The notes under the pieces are model-generated. The model searched no databases, was not told the origin of the DNA, and saw nothing but the letters and a program-made list of their open reading frames with translations. Shown piece by piece: positions 41,894 through 51,126 of a stretch of 60,841 nucleotides of DNA. Positions within the stretch are counted from its first letter, which is position 1. The number at the start of each line of letters is the position of its first letter. Made by a program: the position numbers and the translations under genes. This DNA comes from Desulfobacca_B sp046538075 (GTDB lineage: Bacteria > Desulfobacterota > Desulfobaccia > Desulfobaccales > Desulfobaccaceae), in assembly GCA_046538075.1 (NCBI GenBank), contig JBKHJN010000014.1, forward strand, positions 1 through 60,841, written 5' to 3'.

Positions 41894-42047
41894 CTAAAAA
41901 AGGAATATTTGTGTTTGTCTTGTTTTAGAAAAATTAAGATACTATGGGACTAGCATCGTTTACCAAAGCAAGCTGAGATTGTAAATATTACTTGGTCAAG
42001 CTGCGTCCTCAGCCCCTTAACAACTAAATCCTACACTTTATTGCATA

Positions 42048-43517
42048 ATGTATAGATTTTTCAGCCTTCATATCTCTAAATGGATTCTGCTATTATTAGC
42101 TGGCGACGTCGGTGTATTTTGTTTTGCACTGCTATTAGCCCTATTGTTTCATCCTACTCTTAGTTCAGCGCCTTTAACCTTTTTAGCTCAGCATAAATTA
42201 GCCTTCACTCTTATTGGCCTAACTTATCTAGTAATGCTTTACATCGGTGAACTTTACGATCACTATAAAGACTTCCGTTTAGGAATATATATTGTTTGGA
42301 TAATCGTCTGGACTTTCGCCGGCACAATAATGGTTATAGTTATATTTTTCTTTCCTTTAGCCCCTTTTGTCGGCCGGACTTTGCTTTTCACTCAGGCTAT
42401 CTTTTTTGCCATCCTGCTGGCCTCATGGCGTTATGCTTTTTCTGCTATTGCACTGCCCACACGCCTGCCGAGAAAGGTACTCATAGTTGGCGCTGGCAAG
42501 GCCGGCTGTGAGATTTTGGAAGCCATCCAGAAGCGCCCAGGTTCTGGCCTAGCCGTAATCGGTTTCGTTGATGATGATCCCCAAAAAATCGGCACTGTTA
42601 TCAAGGGAGTGCCTGTGATGGGGGATTCCAATCAAATATATGACCTGATCAATCAGTATAAGGTAAGTTTGGTAGTAGTGGCCATTACCTATGAAAAATC
42701 TCCTATTCTGATAAGTGCTTTAAATCGCATCTCTTCTAATGGCTGTCAATTAATGGATTTGCCCAACCTCTATGAGTTTTTGACCGGCAAAATTCCCGTC
42801 GATCATATTTCGGACATCTGGCTTTATTTTCATGGTCTGAATAACAACAAGTTATTTTATCCCCATATTAAGCGTCTAATAGATATTGTGTTAGTATTAC
42901 TGGGATTTGCTTTATCTTGGCCCCTTTTTGCCTTAATTTCGCTAGCTATAAAATTAGACGAACCTAGGGCCCCTATTTTCTTTCGGCAAAAGCGCTTGGG
43001 GCAGGATGGTAAGCCATTCCAAATCATCAAATTCCGGACCATGACCCCAGACAATAATTGCAGCAAACCCAGATGGACATCTACCAATGATCCTCGTATA
43101 ACCAGAATCGGCAGGATTCTGAGGAAATTGCATCTGGATGAATTGCCCCAGTTAGTTAATATTCTAAAGGGGGAAATGAGTTTAATCGGGCCGCGCGCCG
43201 AATGGGATTTTTTTGCTTTAAAAAGCCAAGAGCGCATCCCCGATTGGAGGCCTGGACGCCGTGCCGGTGACCCCCCAGGCTTTAGAGTGATGTGCGGCTA
43301 TAGAGAGCAAGTACCTCATTATAGTTATCGTTTATTGGTAAAACCTGGGATTACTGGCTGGGCCCAAGTTATGAATCCCTTCGTAGGTTCTTCTCAAGCT
43401 GAGCTGAAAGAGAAACTCCAGTATGATCTCTATTACGTCAAAAATATGGGGTTTTTACTAGATCTGGCTATCTTGCTGAAAACGATCCGAATCGTTGTCT
43501 TTGGCCGGGGGAAATGA
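42048..43517 (+). CDS. initiating phosphosugar transferase (undecaprenyl-phosphate glycosyl-1-phosphate transferase)
   Basis: 489 residues. Four N-terminal membrane helices, a Rossmann-like CoA/NAD-binding-looking segment (KVLIVGAGKAGCEI, about 142-155), then the WbaP/PglC-type catalytic domain at about 280-485: FFRQKRLGQDGKPFQIIKFR, LDELPQLVNILKGEMSLIGP and the end VVFGRGK. It attaches the first sugar phosphate to the lipid carrier and starts the repeat unit. Confidence 0.92.
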   Translation: MYRFFSLHISKWILLLLAGDVGVFCFALLLALLFHPTLSSAPLTFLAQHKLAFTLIGLTYLVMLYIGELYDHYKDFRLGIYIVWIIVWTFAGTIMVIVIFFFPLAPFVGRTLLFTQAIFFAILLASWRYAFSAIALPTRLPRKVLIVGAGKAGCEILEAIQKRPGSGLAVIGFVDDDPQKIGTVIKGVPVMGDSNQIYDLINQYKVSLVVVAITYEKSPILISALNRISSNGCQLMDLPNLYEFLTGKIPVDHISDIWLYFHGLNNNKLFYPHIKRLIDIVLVLLGFALSWPLFALISLAIKLDEPRAPIFFRQKRLGQDGKPFQIIKFRTMTPDNNCSKPRWTSTNDPRITRIGRILRKLHLDELPQLVNILKGEMSLIGPRAEWDFFALKSQERIPDWRPGRRAGDPPGFRVMCGYREQVPHYSYRLLVKPGITGWAQVMNPFVGSSQAELKEKLQYDLYYVKNMGFLLDLAILLKTIRIVVFGRGK

Positions 43518-43691
43518 AACCAACTGCTTTTTATCGTTGCCTGTCCTATTAACCAAAAACCGCAATTGCAAAATCATGGCAATTAGCGAGTGGGAGAATT
43601 AATTACTATGCAAGCATTTCCAAAACCCCAGTCTCATTTTAATATGTCAGCTTGAATCGGTATTAGGCTATCCAAGAAGGAACCTATTTTC

Positions 43692-44966
43692 ATGAAAAAA
43701 GTTTTGATTATTGCTTATCATTTCCCTCCCAGCCCGGTGATGGGCTCTCAACGGCCTTACCGCTTGGCCAAATATTTCCCGTCATTTGGCTGGCAACCCA
43801 CAGTCTTAACCGCTAAACTTCCAGGAAACCCACCGGAAGGAATAACAATAGTTGAAACTGAGTATAAAGATGTCCTCGGGCTTTTTAAATCAAGATTTGG
43901 TTTTAATAATCAGAAAGGACTTCATGAACAATTAGGGATAGCAGAACCCAGCTCTTTTGCGTCTCCGACCTGGAAAAGTAAATTTATTAAAAATGCCAGA
44001 AAAATTATAGCCTTCCCTGAACGTCAAATAGGATGGTATAAATACGCCCTCGAAGCGGGATCGGAGCTGCTCGAAAGAGAAAATTACGATATAATTATCA
44101 GTACATCTCCCCCGGTGACAGCTCATATAATTGCCCATAAATTAAAACAGAAATACGGCCTACCTTGGATAGCAGACCTGCGTGACCTCTGGACCCAGAA
44201 CCATTACTATAGTTTTCCAGCTCTAATTAAATTTATTGAGCAACAATTAGAAATTAGAACTTTGGCAGCAGCTGATGCTTTGGTGACTGTAACCCCCCCT
44301 TGGGTAGAAGAACTAAAAGTCCTGCATAAAACCAAACAGGTGTTATGTCTTACCAACGGCTACGATCCGGAGGAATTGGTTGAACCTAGTCATAAGCTCA
44401 CACCTGAATTTACTATTACCTATACCGGAATTCTCTATGCTGGGAAAAGGGACCCATCGTTAGTCTTGGAAGCAATAGCAGATTTAATCAGAGAAGACAA
44501 GATCAGCAAAGATAATCTGGAGTTGCGATTTTTTGGCCCCCCAGAAGCCTGGCTCAGCGATCTTATAAACAGACACCATTTAAACGGAATAGTCAAGTTA
44601 TATGGCATAATCCCCCGGGAGGAAGCATTGGAGAGACAAAGAGAGTCTCAACTCCTGTTAATCGTGCAATGGAATCATCAGGAGGAAAAAAAACATTTCC
44701 CCGCCAAGGTATTTGAATATCTTGCGGCTCGACGGCCGATTGTCGCAGTGGGAGGACCCAATGGAATTGTCAAAGAGCTGTTAGCGGAAACTCAGTCCGG
44801 AAGCTTTGCTAGTAATTTTACAGAATTGAAAAATATCATAGCTGACTACTACCAAGAGTTCCTAAGAGAAGGAAAAGTTAAATACCACGCCAATCGCAAT
44901 ATCAGCAAATATTCTTATTTGTCCATTACAAAAAAATATACTGAAATATTAAATAATTTATTGTAG
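43692..44966 (+). CDS. glycosyltransferase family 4
   Basis: 424 residues. N-terminal KKVLIIAYHFPPSPVMGSQR, central WIADLRDLW and LTNGYDPEEL, and near the end FPAKVFEYLAARRPIVAVGG, the GT4 donor loop. AAGAAGGAA precedes the ATG. Cytosolic; sugar unknown. Confidence 0.88.
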   Translation: MKKVLIIAYHFPPSPVMGSQRPYRLAKYFPSFGWQPTVLTAKLPGNPPEGITIVETEYKDVLGLFKSRFGFNNQKGLHEQLGIAEPSSFASPTWKSKFIKNARKIIAFPERQIGWYKYALEAGSELLERENYDIIISTSPPVTAHIIAHKLKQKYGLPWIADLRDLWTQNHYYSFPALIKFIEQQLEIRTLAAADALVTVTPPWVEELKVLHKTKQVLCLTNGYDPEELVEPSHKLTPEFTITYTGILYAGKRDPSLVLEAIADLIREDKISKDNLELRFFGPPEAWLSDLINRHHLNGIVKLYGIIPREEALERQRESQLLLIVQWNHQEEKKHFPAKVFEYLAARRPIVAVGGPNGIVKELLAETQSGSFASNFTELKNIIADYYQEFLREGKVKYHANRNISKYSYLSITKKYTEILNNLL

Positions 44967-45064
44967 CTTTTAGTATTATGCTTAAAAAGCCGGTAGCCAG
45001 CAAGCCCCTTTTGACCTGGAAGACCACACACTTATTATTAGGAGCATGAAATAGCTTAACTTTT

Positions 45065-45100
45065 CACCCTCACCCTAACCCTCTCCCTCAAAGGAGAGGG
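45065..45100. repeat. C/G-rich palindromic repeat copy
   Basis: CACCCTCACCCTAACCCTCTC then CCTCAAAGGAGAGGG (given in parts): perfect 8-bp arms CCCTCTCC (45079-45086) and GGAGAGGG (45093-45100). Between two glycosyltransferase genes. Same family as the copy at 35319. Confidence 0.75.
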
Positions 45101-45164
45101 AATTTAATGAAGATTTAGCATTAATCAATTTTTCGCTCTGGGTAATAAAACAAAAAACTGCAAA

Positions 45165-46304
45165 ATGAATAATAAAACAATCTTACAGCTGCAAGATTTT
45201 GCCCCCCCTTATGGCGGCAGTTTCATTGCTTCTCTCACCGCGCTTGGTAAAGCTTTACAATGTTGTGGCTGCCGTCAGGTATTGGTTTTCCCCGAGGCCG
45301 CTAAGCATTGCTCCTGGCTAAAGCAACTGTATGAGCAAGATATCCCTATACACCTCATTTCGATGACCTCGCCCTTCCAACTGGCAAGGACAGTAGAAAA
45401 AATCATTGAACGCGAAAATGCCCAAATCCTTCATTCTCACTTCACCGCTTTTGATTTCCCTGCCTGGATGGCCATGCAATTAAGAAAGCTTAAAGGCTCT
45501 AATTGCTCAGTAATATGGCATATGCGTTGTCCTTTCCCGGTAGAATTTTCCGTTAGACGCTGGCTTAGAGATACCATTAAACACCGGATTATTGGAAAAG
45601 AGGTATATTGCGTGGCGATCTCCCAGGGAAGCCTGCAGACTATGTGTGAACGAGGTCTGGGAGATAAGCGGACCCATGTGATCCCCAACAACATTGATGA
45701 AAATCGCCTCACCCGGTCGACTATGACCCGGGAGGAGGTCCGGCAGGAGTTTTCGGTTGCCGGTGACGACACCGTCTTGCTTCTGTTCGGTATGCACCCC
45801 ATCAGAAAGGGTGCAGATGTCGTACTACAAGGTCTCAAGGATTTAATAACGCGAGGATATAAAATAAAGCTGTTAGTGGTGGGAACTCAAGCCTTAGAGG
45901 AATATCTATATAACCTTTATGGGCTTCACCCCCCTTCCTGGCTGACAATTTTACCCCCGACTGAATATATTGCCGATTACTTTCAAGCCGCTGACATTTT
46001 TGTTTCTGCCAGTCGCGCTGAAGGTTTTTCTAATGCGGTGGCAGAAGCGATGTATTTCGGACTTCCTGTAGTTTCAAGCGATATCCCCGGCTTGGATTGG
46101 GCCCATGAGGCTCCCGGAGTGGAGTTCTTCCCCAGCGAAGATAGTGCGGGATTGGCAAATGCTATCATTAAAGTCTTACAATGGTCACCCGAGCAACATA
46201 AAATTCTAACCACAGCTAATCGTGCCCTGGTTATGGAAAAATATTCAATGGAGATTTGGGTTAAGCGGGTATTCGAGCTGTATAAAAATATTTTAGCAGC
46301 TTAA
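45165..46304 (+). CDS. glycosyltransferase family 4
   Basis: 379 residues. GGSFIASLTALGKAL at the start, then ILHSHFTAFDFPAWMAM (nucleotide-sugar half) and SRAEGFSNAVAEAMYFGLPV (the C-terminal E-x7-E). No ribosome site is strong; an ATG follows an A-rich stretch. Sugar unknown. Confidence 0.87.
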   Translation: MNNKTILQLQDFAPPYGGSFIASLTALGKALQCCGCRQVLVFPEAAKHCSWLKQLYEQDIPIHLISMTSPFQLARTVEKIIERENAQILHSHFTAFDFPAWMAMQLRKLKGSNCSVIWHMRCPFPVEFSVRRWLRDTIKHRIIGKEVYCVAISQGSLQTMCERGLGDKRTHVIPNNIDENRLTRSTMTREEVRQEFSVAGDDTVLLLFGMHPIRKGADVVLQGLKDLITRGYKIKLLVVGTQALEEYLYNLYGLHPPSWLTILPPTEYIADYFQAADIFVSASRAEGFSNAVAEAMYFGLPVVSSDIPGLDWAHEAPGVEFFPSEDSAGLANAIIKVLQWSPEQHKILTTANRALVMEKYSMEIWVKRVFELYKNILAA

Positions 46305-46323
46305 ATAACCTAAGAGACATAAA

Positions 46324-47706
46324 ATGAACTTTGCCCTGGACCCCTATGTTTTAAAATCTATAATTATAACTCTAGGTATAATTACCGCGGGAATAGTAAT
46401 TCTAAAGCCTGTCATGGGCCTTCTAATCATTTGCTTCATTCTGCCCCAAGAGGCCCTTGTTTATGGTTCCTTAAGCTTGCCTGTATTTCCATTATTGGGG
46501 ATGTTGACTGTGGCCGGCTACCTATTCCATGCGGTCATCCTCCGGACTAAATATGACACCCCTATCCGGCAATATAAAATTGATTATATTATAATGTTAT
46601 TGTTGGTATTATGGATCTTACTTTTGCCAAATCCATTGGAAGCCTGGCATCCTACACCTCCTTTCGGCATGGACCCTCTTAAAACAAGAAGCAATTTCGT
46701 TTTTAAATACTTTCAATTAGGCGTACTATATTATTTAGGAAGCCAATTGCTGCGTTCTCGGCATTTACCCTGGCTGGCCCTGGCCTTGATGCTGGGGACG
46801 ACCTTATCGGCCCTCTATGATCTTGATGCAGTCATGATCGGGTCTGAGTTTGGGGAATCTGTCAGGATGGAAGGTGCTTATGAGGACGCTAATGTTTTCG
46901 CCTCTTTTGCCTTGTGTGGTTTAACTTTACTGCCTGCTGTCCTAAAAACCAACCAGAGTAGAACTATAATCGGGGTAGCTCTGATATTGGCGCTATTTCA
47001 GGTTATTATAATCTGTTTGACCCTCTCAAGGACAATATTTTTAGCCTCTTCTCTTATCCTATTCCTATGGTTTTGCTTTCAGTTTAAATATAAAATAAAC
47101 CTTTTCAACAAACGTGTTGTTCTTTTAGCAGTTGCATATTTAATGATAGTCGCAGTTTTCATTCCTATCGACTACTTGAGAATAATGTATGAAACAATTA
47201 CCGCCGGGGTCCTGCATGGTGAAGGGACGGCGGGCATTCGTTTTAGACTCTGGCAAGGAGCGCTTAGTGCTTTTCAGACCTCCCCCATCTGGGGGATTGG
47301 GGTGGGGAAGATGCTTTGGTTTAATCTGCGGGAATTTGCGGTCTTGGGTAAGCATGTTGGCATGATAACTCATAATACCTATCTTAATATATTGGGCGAA
47401 AATGGCATTGTTGGGTTAGCTCTATTTTTAGGCTGGGTAGGGATGGCTCTGCATCGCTTCTGGGGAGTCTTCAAAACCGGAAGTACTTGGAGTATGCGTT
47501 ACTTGGCGCTTGCAGGTCTTTCCGCTTTGGTAAGTATTCTGTTTTTGGCATTAACGTATAATGTTCAAACTTCGAAGCTCTTGTGGCTTTTGGCCGGGTG
47601 CAGTATCTCACTTAGCGCTGACGCTGCCAGATTAAGTTATGGTTTTCTCCCTAAAACTCTAAGAAGGCCTTACCCGCCTGAGCCGGCTTATAGTGTGACG
47701 AATTAA
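46324..47706 (+). CDS. O-antigen ligase/polymerase-like membrane protein (Wzy/WaaL-type)
   Basis: 460 residues with about 11 membrane helices and a large periplasmic loop region; the pattern GAYEDANVFASFALCGL and GIGVGKMLWFNLREFAV then THNTYLNILGENGIVGLALF is typical of the O-antigen ligase/polymerase family. It would join repeat units or attach glycan to its acceptor. 19 bases after the previous gene. Confidence 0.88.
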   Translation: MNFALDPYVLKSIIITLGIITAGIVILKPVMGLLIICFILPQEALVYGSLSLPVFPLLGMLTVAGYLFHAVILRTKYDTPIRQYKIDYIIMLLLVLWILLLPNPLEAWHPTPPFGMDPLKTRSNFVFKYFQLGVLYYLGSQLLRSRHLPWLALALMLGTTLSALYDLDAVMIGSEFGESVRMEGAYEDANVFASFALCGLTLLPAVLKTNQSRTIIGVALILALFQVIIICLTLSRTIFLASSLILFLWFCFQFKYKINLFNKRVVLLAVAYLMIVAVFIPIDYLRIMYETITAGVLHGEGTAGIRFRLWQGALSAFQTSPIWGIGVGKMLWFNLREFAVLGKHVGMITHNTYLNILGENGIVGLALFLGWVGMALHRFWGVFKTGSTWSMRYLALAGLSALVSILFLALTYNVQTSKLLWLLAGCSISLSADAARLSYGFLPKTLRRPYPPEPAYSVTN

Positions 47707-47787
47707 AAAGCTGACTTTTTTAGTTTCCTTAATAACTGTTTACGAAGCTAAAAGTGAGAGTGAAATCTCAATTATTTGGGGTATGTT

Positions 47788-48804
47788 ATGGTTTTTTTAA
47801 CTGAGTGCCGAATATGCTCCTCTAAAAAGTATGATGTTTTATTAGAACAAAGCTTTCAAAGGCCAGGGGCTGGAACTGGAAATATTAATGGGAGCCAAGA
47901 TTCTATTATCGGGGAGAATTATGTCAAGATTAGATTAGATATTTTATTTAATGCCATATTGAATGATAATAAACTAAATTTTTATGACATTTCCATAAGA
48001 AAATGTAAAGATTGCGGCTTCGTCTACTTTACCCCTTGTCCTGATGAGGCTGATTTAATAAAAAAGTATAGCGAGCTTGAAAAAAAGTATAGTGAGATTG
48101 ACCGCTTGACTTTAGCTGAAAAGGTATCGGCAAAAGTTATGGAGCTCAGACAAAATAGAGTATACGATTTATTGGCTTCGTCAATTCCTGATTTTAAAAA
48201 AACCCAAAGGATTTTAGACTATGGCGGCTATAGAGGGGACAACCTGAAAAAATTTTTTAATACCCACCGATGTTTCGTAGTGGACTACGTAGTTGATGAA
48301 TACTACAAAGAAATCGAGTACATAAAGGGGGATGTCAGCGCCATCGGCAATGGAATAGGTTTTGATATTATCTTATTGCAGCATACTCTGGAGCACATCT
48401 TTGATCCAGTGGGCTATTTGCAGAAATTGTCAGGACTCCTAAATAGCCACGGGGTCATCTACATAGAAGTCCCTTTGGGTTGTTTCAGAGAATATAAAAG
48501 CCTGGCGGAACCCTTGACTCACATCAACTTCTTTTCAGAAGAATCCTTAGTTGAATGCGTAAATCAAGCTAATCTAAAAACCATATACCTCTCCACTGAC
48601 TACCAGACCGTCTATAATTTATCCAAGACCTGGTGCATAAACCTGATAGCCCAAAAAAACAACAACCATGCCGTAAAAATTATTCCCCAAAAAACCGATT
48701 ATCAGATGCAGAATTGGAAGTATAAAGTAGTATATTTTACTGATATACGTAAGTTTCCTAAAAGATTACGTAATCTATTCAATAAAACTTTTAAATTACT
48801 TTAG
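47788..48804 (+). CDS. class I SAM-dependent methyltransferase with N-terminal CxxC zinc knuckles
   Basis: 338 residues. N-terminal TECRICSSK and CKDCGFVYF (about residues 6-10 and 72-75) make a zinc site. The SAM domain covers about 140-250: RILDYGGYRGDNLK (motif I), IGFDIILLQHTLEHI (motif IV), then YIEVPLGC. It has the shape of C-methyltransferases of sugar nucleotides. The start is the ATG at 47788 with TTGGGG upstream; a TTG at 47776 overlaps that site. Confidence 0.85.
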   Translation: MVFLTECRICSSKKYDVLLEQSFQRPGAGTGNINGSQDSIIGENYVKIRLDILFNAILNDNKLNFYDISIRKCKDCGFVYFTPCPDEADLIKKYSELEKKYSEIDRLTLAEKVSAKVMELRQNRVYDLLASSIPDFKKTQRILDYGGYRGDNLKKFFNTHRCFVVDYVVDEYYKEIEYIKGDVSAIGNGIGFDIILLQHTLEHIFDPVGYLQKLSGLLNSHGVIYIEVPLGCFREYKSLAEPLTHINFFSEESLVECVNQANLKTIYLSTDYQTVYNLSKTWCINLIAQKNNNHAVKIIPQKTDYQMQNWKYKVVYFTDIRKFPKRLRNLFNKTFKLL

Positions 48805-48849
48805 CAGTACTGTCCGGTTTGGATAGAATTTAGAAATTGCAGAACTCCT

Positions 48850-50001
48850 ATGTCAAAAAATTCAAATAAAACCAGGGTACTCCATATCCTCCCCAATTTT
48901 ACCTTAGGCGGGGCTGAGCTGCTGGTCAAAAACCTGCTTTTATTTTCTAACCGGGAGAAATTTGAAAGCGCGGCTTGCAGTCTCTTCCCCAAGGGCTTCA
49001 CAACTAGTAGCGATATGATCGAAACAGAATTAGAAGAAAACAACATAAAATTATTCTATCTAAACAAAAGCTTAGGCCCGGACCTGAAAATAATTATAAA
49101 TCTCTATCGGCTATTTAAGAGCTTTAGGCCTCAGGTAATCCATATTCATCTGTATATACTTGCTTATACTTTACTCCCTGCACTGCTATGCCGCATTCCG
49201 GTGCGAATCCATACTGTCCATAGTGTGGCTGATAATCCTGATGTACCCCGGTTATCCAGTTTGAGCTATCGGCTTTCCTACAAATTATTTAGGGTTCAAC
49301 CCATCGGCATCTCTCCGGTAGTAAGCAGATCAGTAGAAAAATTATATAATATCCCAACAGTTCCCTTCATCTATAACGGTATCCCAACAAATTCATATAA
49401 TCATGACCGAAATAACGCTAATCTTAACTTGTCTTTTAAATTGCCAGATAATAAATACGTTATTATCCATGTCGGAAGATTCACTCCTGCCAAAAATCAT
49501 CGCTTATTGATTAAGGCCTTTGCGCGAGTCGTTGCCGAAATGCCTGAAGCCATTTTATTGCTGGTGGGTGATGGAGAACTGAAATCCGAAATCCAGAGCC
49601 TGGCAAATCTCAAAAACTTAAGTGACAAAGTCAAGTTCCTCGGGTTTAGAAAAGACATCCCGGAACTGCTGGCTATCTCTGATCTGTTTGTCCTCTCCTC
49701 TGACTGGGAAGGCGGACCCCTGGTGGTCATGGAGGCTATGGCCGCCGGCAAGCCCGTAGTTGCCACCCCGGTGGGTTGTGTCCCTGATATGATCTCTGAT
49801 AATGTCAACGGTCTCATAGTAAAACCTAAGGATGTCAATTCCTTGGCAAAGGCGATACTGCAACTTGCCAAAGATTATCCAATGGCTCAAAAGATGGGCG
49901 AGCTCGGCCGCCAAATCGCCAGAGAAAAATTTGATATAAAAATTACTACCAGACGATATGAAGGGCTATATGAAAATCTGTTAAACAAAATTCCTGTATA
50001 G
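48850..50001 (+). CDS. glycosyltransferase family 4
   Basis: 383 residues. LHILPNFTLGGAELLVKNL at the start (GGAE typical of GT4), HVGRFTPAKNHRLLIKAFA (residues about 207-225), and SDWEGGPLVVMEAMAAGKPV near 300. Cytosolic; sugar unknown. Confidence 0.92.
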   Translation: MSKNSNKTRVLHILPNFTLGGAELLVKNLLLFSNREKFESAACSLFPKGFTTSSDMIETELEENNIKLFYLNKSLGPDLKIIINLYRLFKSFRPQVIHIHLYILAYTLLPALLCRIPVRIHTVHSVADNPDVPRLSSLSYRLSYKLFRVQPIGISPVVSRSVEKLYNIPTVPFIYNGIPTNSYNHDRNNANLNLSFKLPDNKYVIIHVGRFTPAKNHRLLIKAFARVVAEMPEAILLLVGDGELKSEIQSLANLKNLSDKVKFLGFRKDIPELLAISDLFVLSSDWEGGPLVVMEAMAAGKPVVATPVGCVPDMISDNVNGLIVKPKDVNSLAKAILQLAKDYPMAQKMGELGRQIAREKFDIKITTRRYEGLYENLLNKIPV

Positions 50002-50091
50002 CTCATTGCCAAACTCAACAAGTTTATGTAAGAATTTTAATTAATTAATAAATTATATTGCATCTAATTAATAAACAGGATTCCAGAAAAT

Positions 50092-51126
50092 ATGAAAATT
50101 CTTTTAGTCGGCATTTTTGTATCCCCCTCTGGGGTGCGAGGGGTATGCGAAGACATGGCTGTTCAATTTTCGAAGTTAAATTGGGAAGTGCTCACGACCT
50201 CGAATAAATTATTTCGTCTTCCCCGATTTATTGATATGCTCGGCACAGTGTGGCAGAACCGGAACCGCTATTCCGTAGCTCATGTCGAAGTTTACAGTGG
50301 ACTTGCTTTTATCTGGGCTGAAGCGGTGTGTTGGGTTTTGCGTTTAGCTAAAAAACCCTATATTTTAACTTTACATGGCGGCAACCTGCCTAACTTTGGC
50401 AAACATTGGCCTGGGCGTGTAAGCAATTTATTGCAATCGGCCGCATTGGTAACTACACCTTCAAATTACCTACTCCAAAAAATGAAGGTCTACCGTGAGG
50501 ATTTGCACTTAATACCCAACGCCCTGAATTTGCAAACCTATTATTTTAATCTAAGGAAACAGCCCCAGCCGCGCTTGATCTGGCTGCGAGCTTTTCACTC
50601 GATCTATAACCCCCAGATGGCTCCCAAGGTTGTGGAACTTTTAATCCCGGAATTTCCCAATATCCATTTAACCATGGTGGGACCCGACAAGGGTGATGGC
50701 AGTTTGCTGCGTACAGAAAGAATAGCGAAAGAATTGAACTTTGATAAGCACATGACACTTGTGGGGAAAGTGCCCAAATCTGAGGTCCCTTTTTGGATGA
50801 ACCAGGGAGATATTTTTCTAAATACTACCAATGTGGACAATACCCCGGTCAGTGTCATGGAGGCCATGGCTTCCGGATTGTGCCTTGTCAGCACCAACGT
50901 GGGTGGAATTCCCTATCTGTTGGAGCATGAGAAGAACGCCTTGTTGGTCCCCCCTGTTAATCCTGATGCCATGGCCGCGGCAGTTCGACGCATTTTGATC
51001 GAGCCCGGTTTAGCCGAACGGCTCTCTCGCAATGCCCGCCTGAAAGCAGAGCAATTCGACTGGTCAGTCACCCTCCCTCAATGGAAGGCGCTTCTGCTGA
51101 AAGTGACAGAAGGAGCAAATTCTTGA
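50092..51126 (+). CDS. glycosyltransferase family 4
   Basis: 344 residues. KILLVGIFVSPSGVRGVCED at the start, LTLHGGNLPNFGKHWPGR in the first half and NVDNTPVSVMEAMASGLCLV in the second, the GT4 donor site. Its stop overlaps the start of the CapK-like gene (TTGA), so the two are coupled. Confidence 0.9.
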   Translation: MKILLVGIFVSPSGVRGVCEDMAVQFSKLNWEVLTTSNKLFRLPRFIDMLGTVWQNRNRYSVAHVEVYSGLAFIWAEAVCWVLRLAKKPYILTLHGGNLPNFGKHWPGRVSNLLQSAALVTTPSNYLLQKMKVYREDLHLIPNALNLQTYYFNLRKQPQPRLIWLRAFHSIYNPQMAPKVVELLIPEFPNIHLTMVGPDKGDGSLLRTERIAKELNFDKHMTLVGKVPKSEVPFWMNQGDIFLNTTNVDNTPVSVMEAMASGLCLVSTNVGGIPYLLEHEKNALLVPPVNPDAMAAAVRRILIEPGLAERLSRNARLKAEQFDWSVTLPQWKALLLKVTEGANS

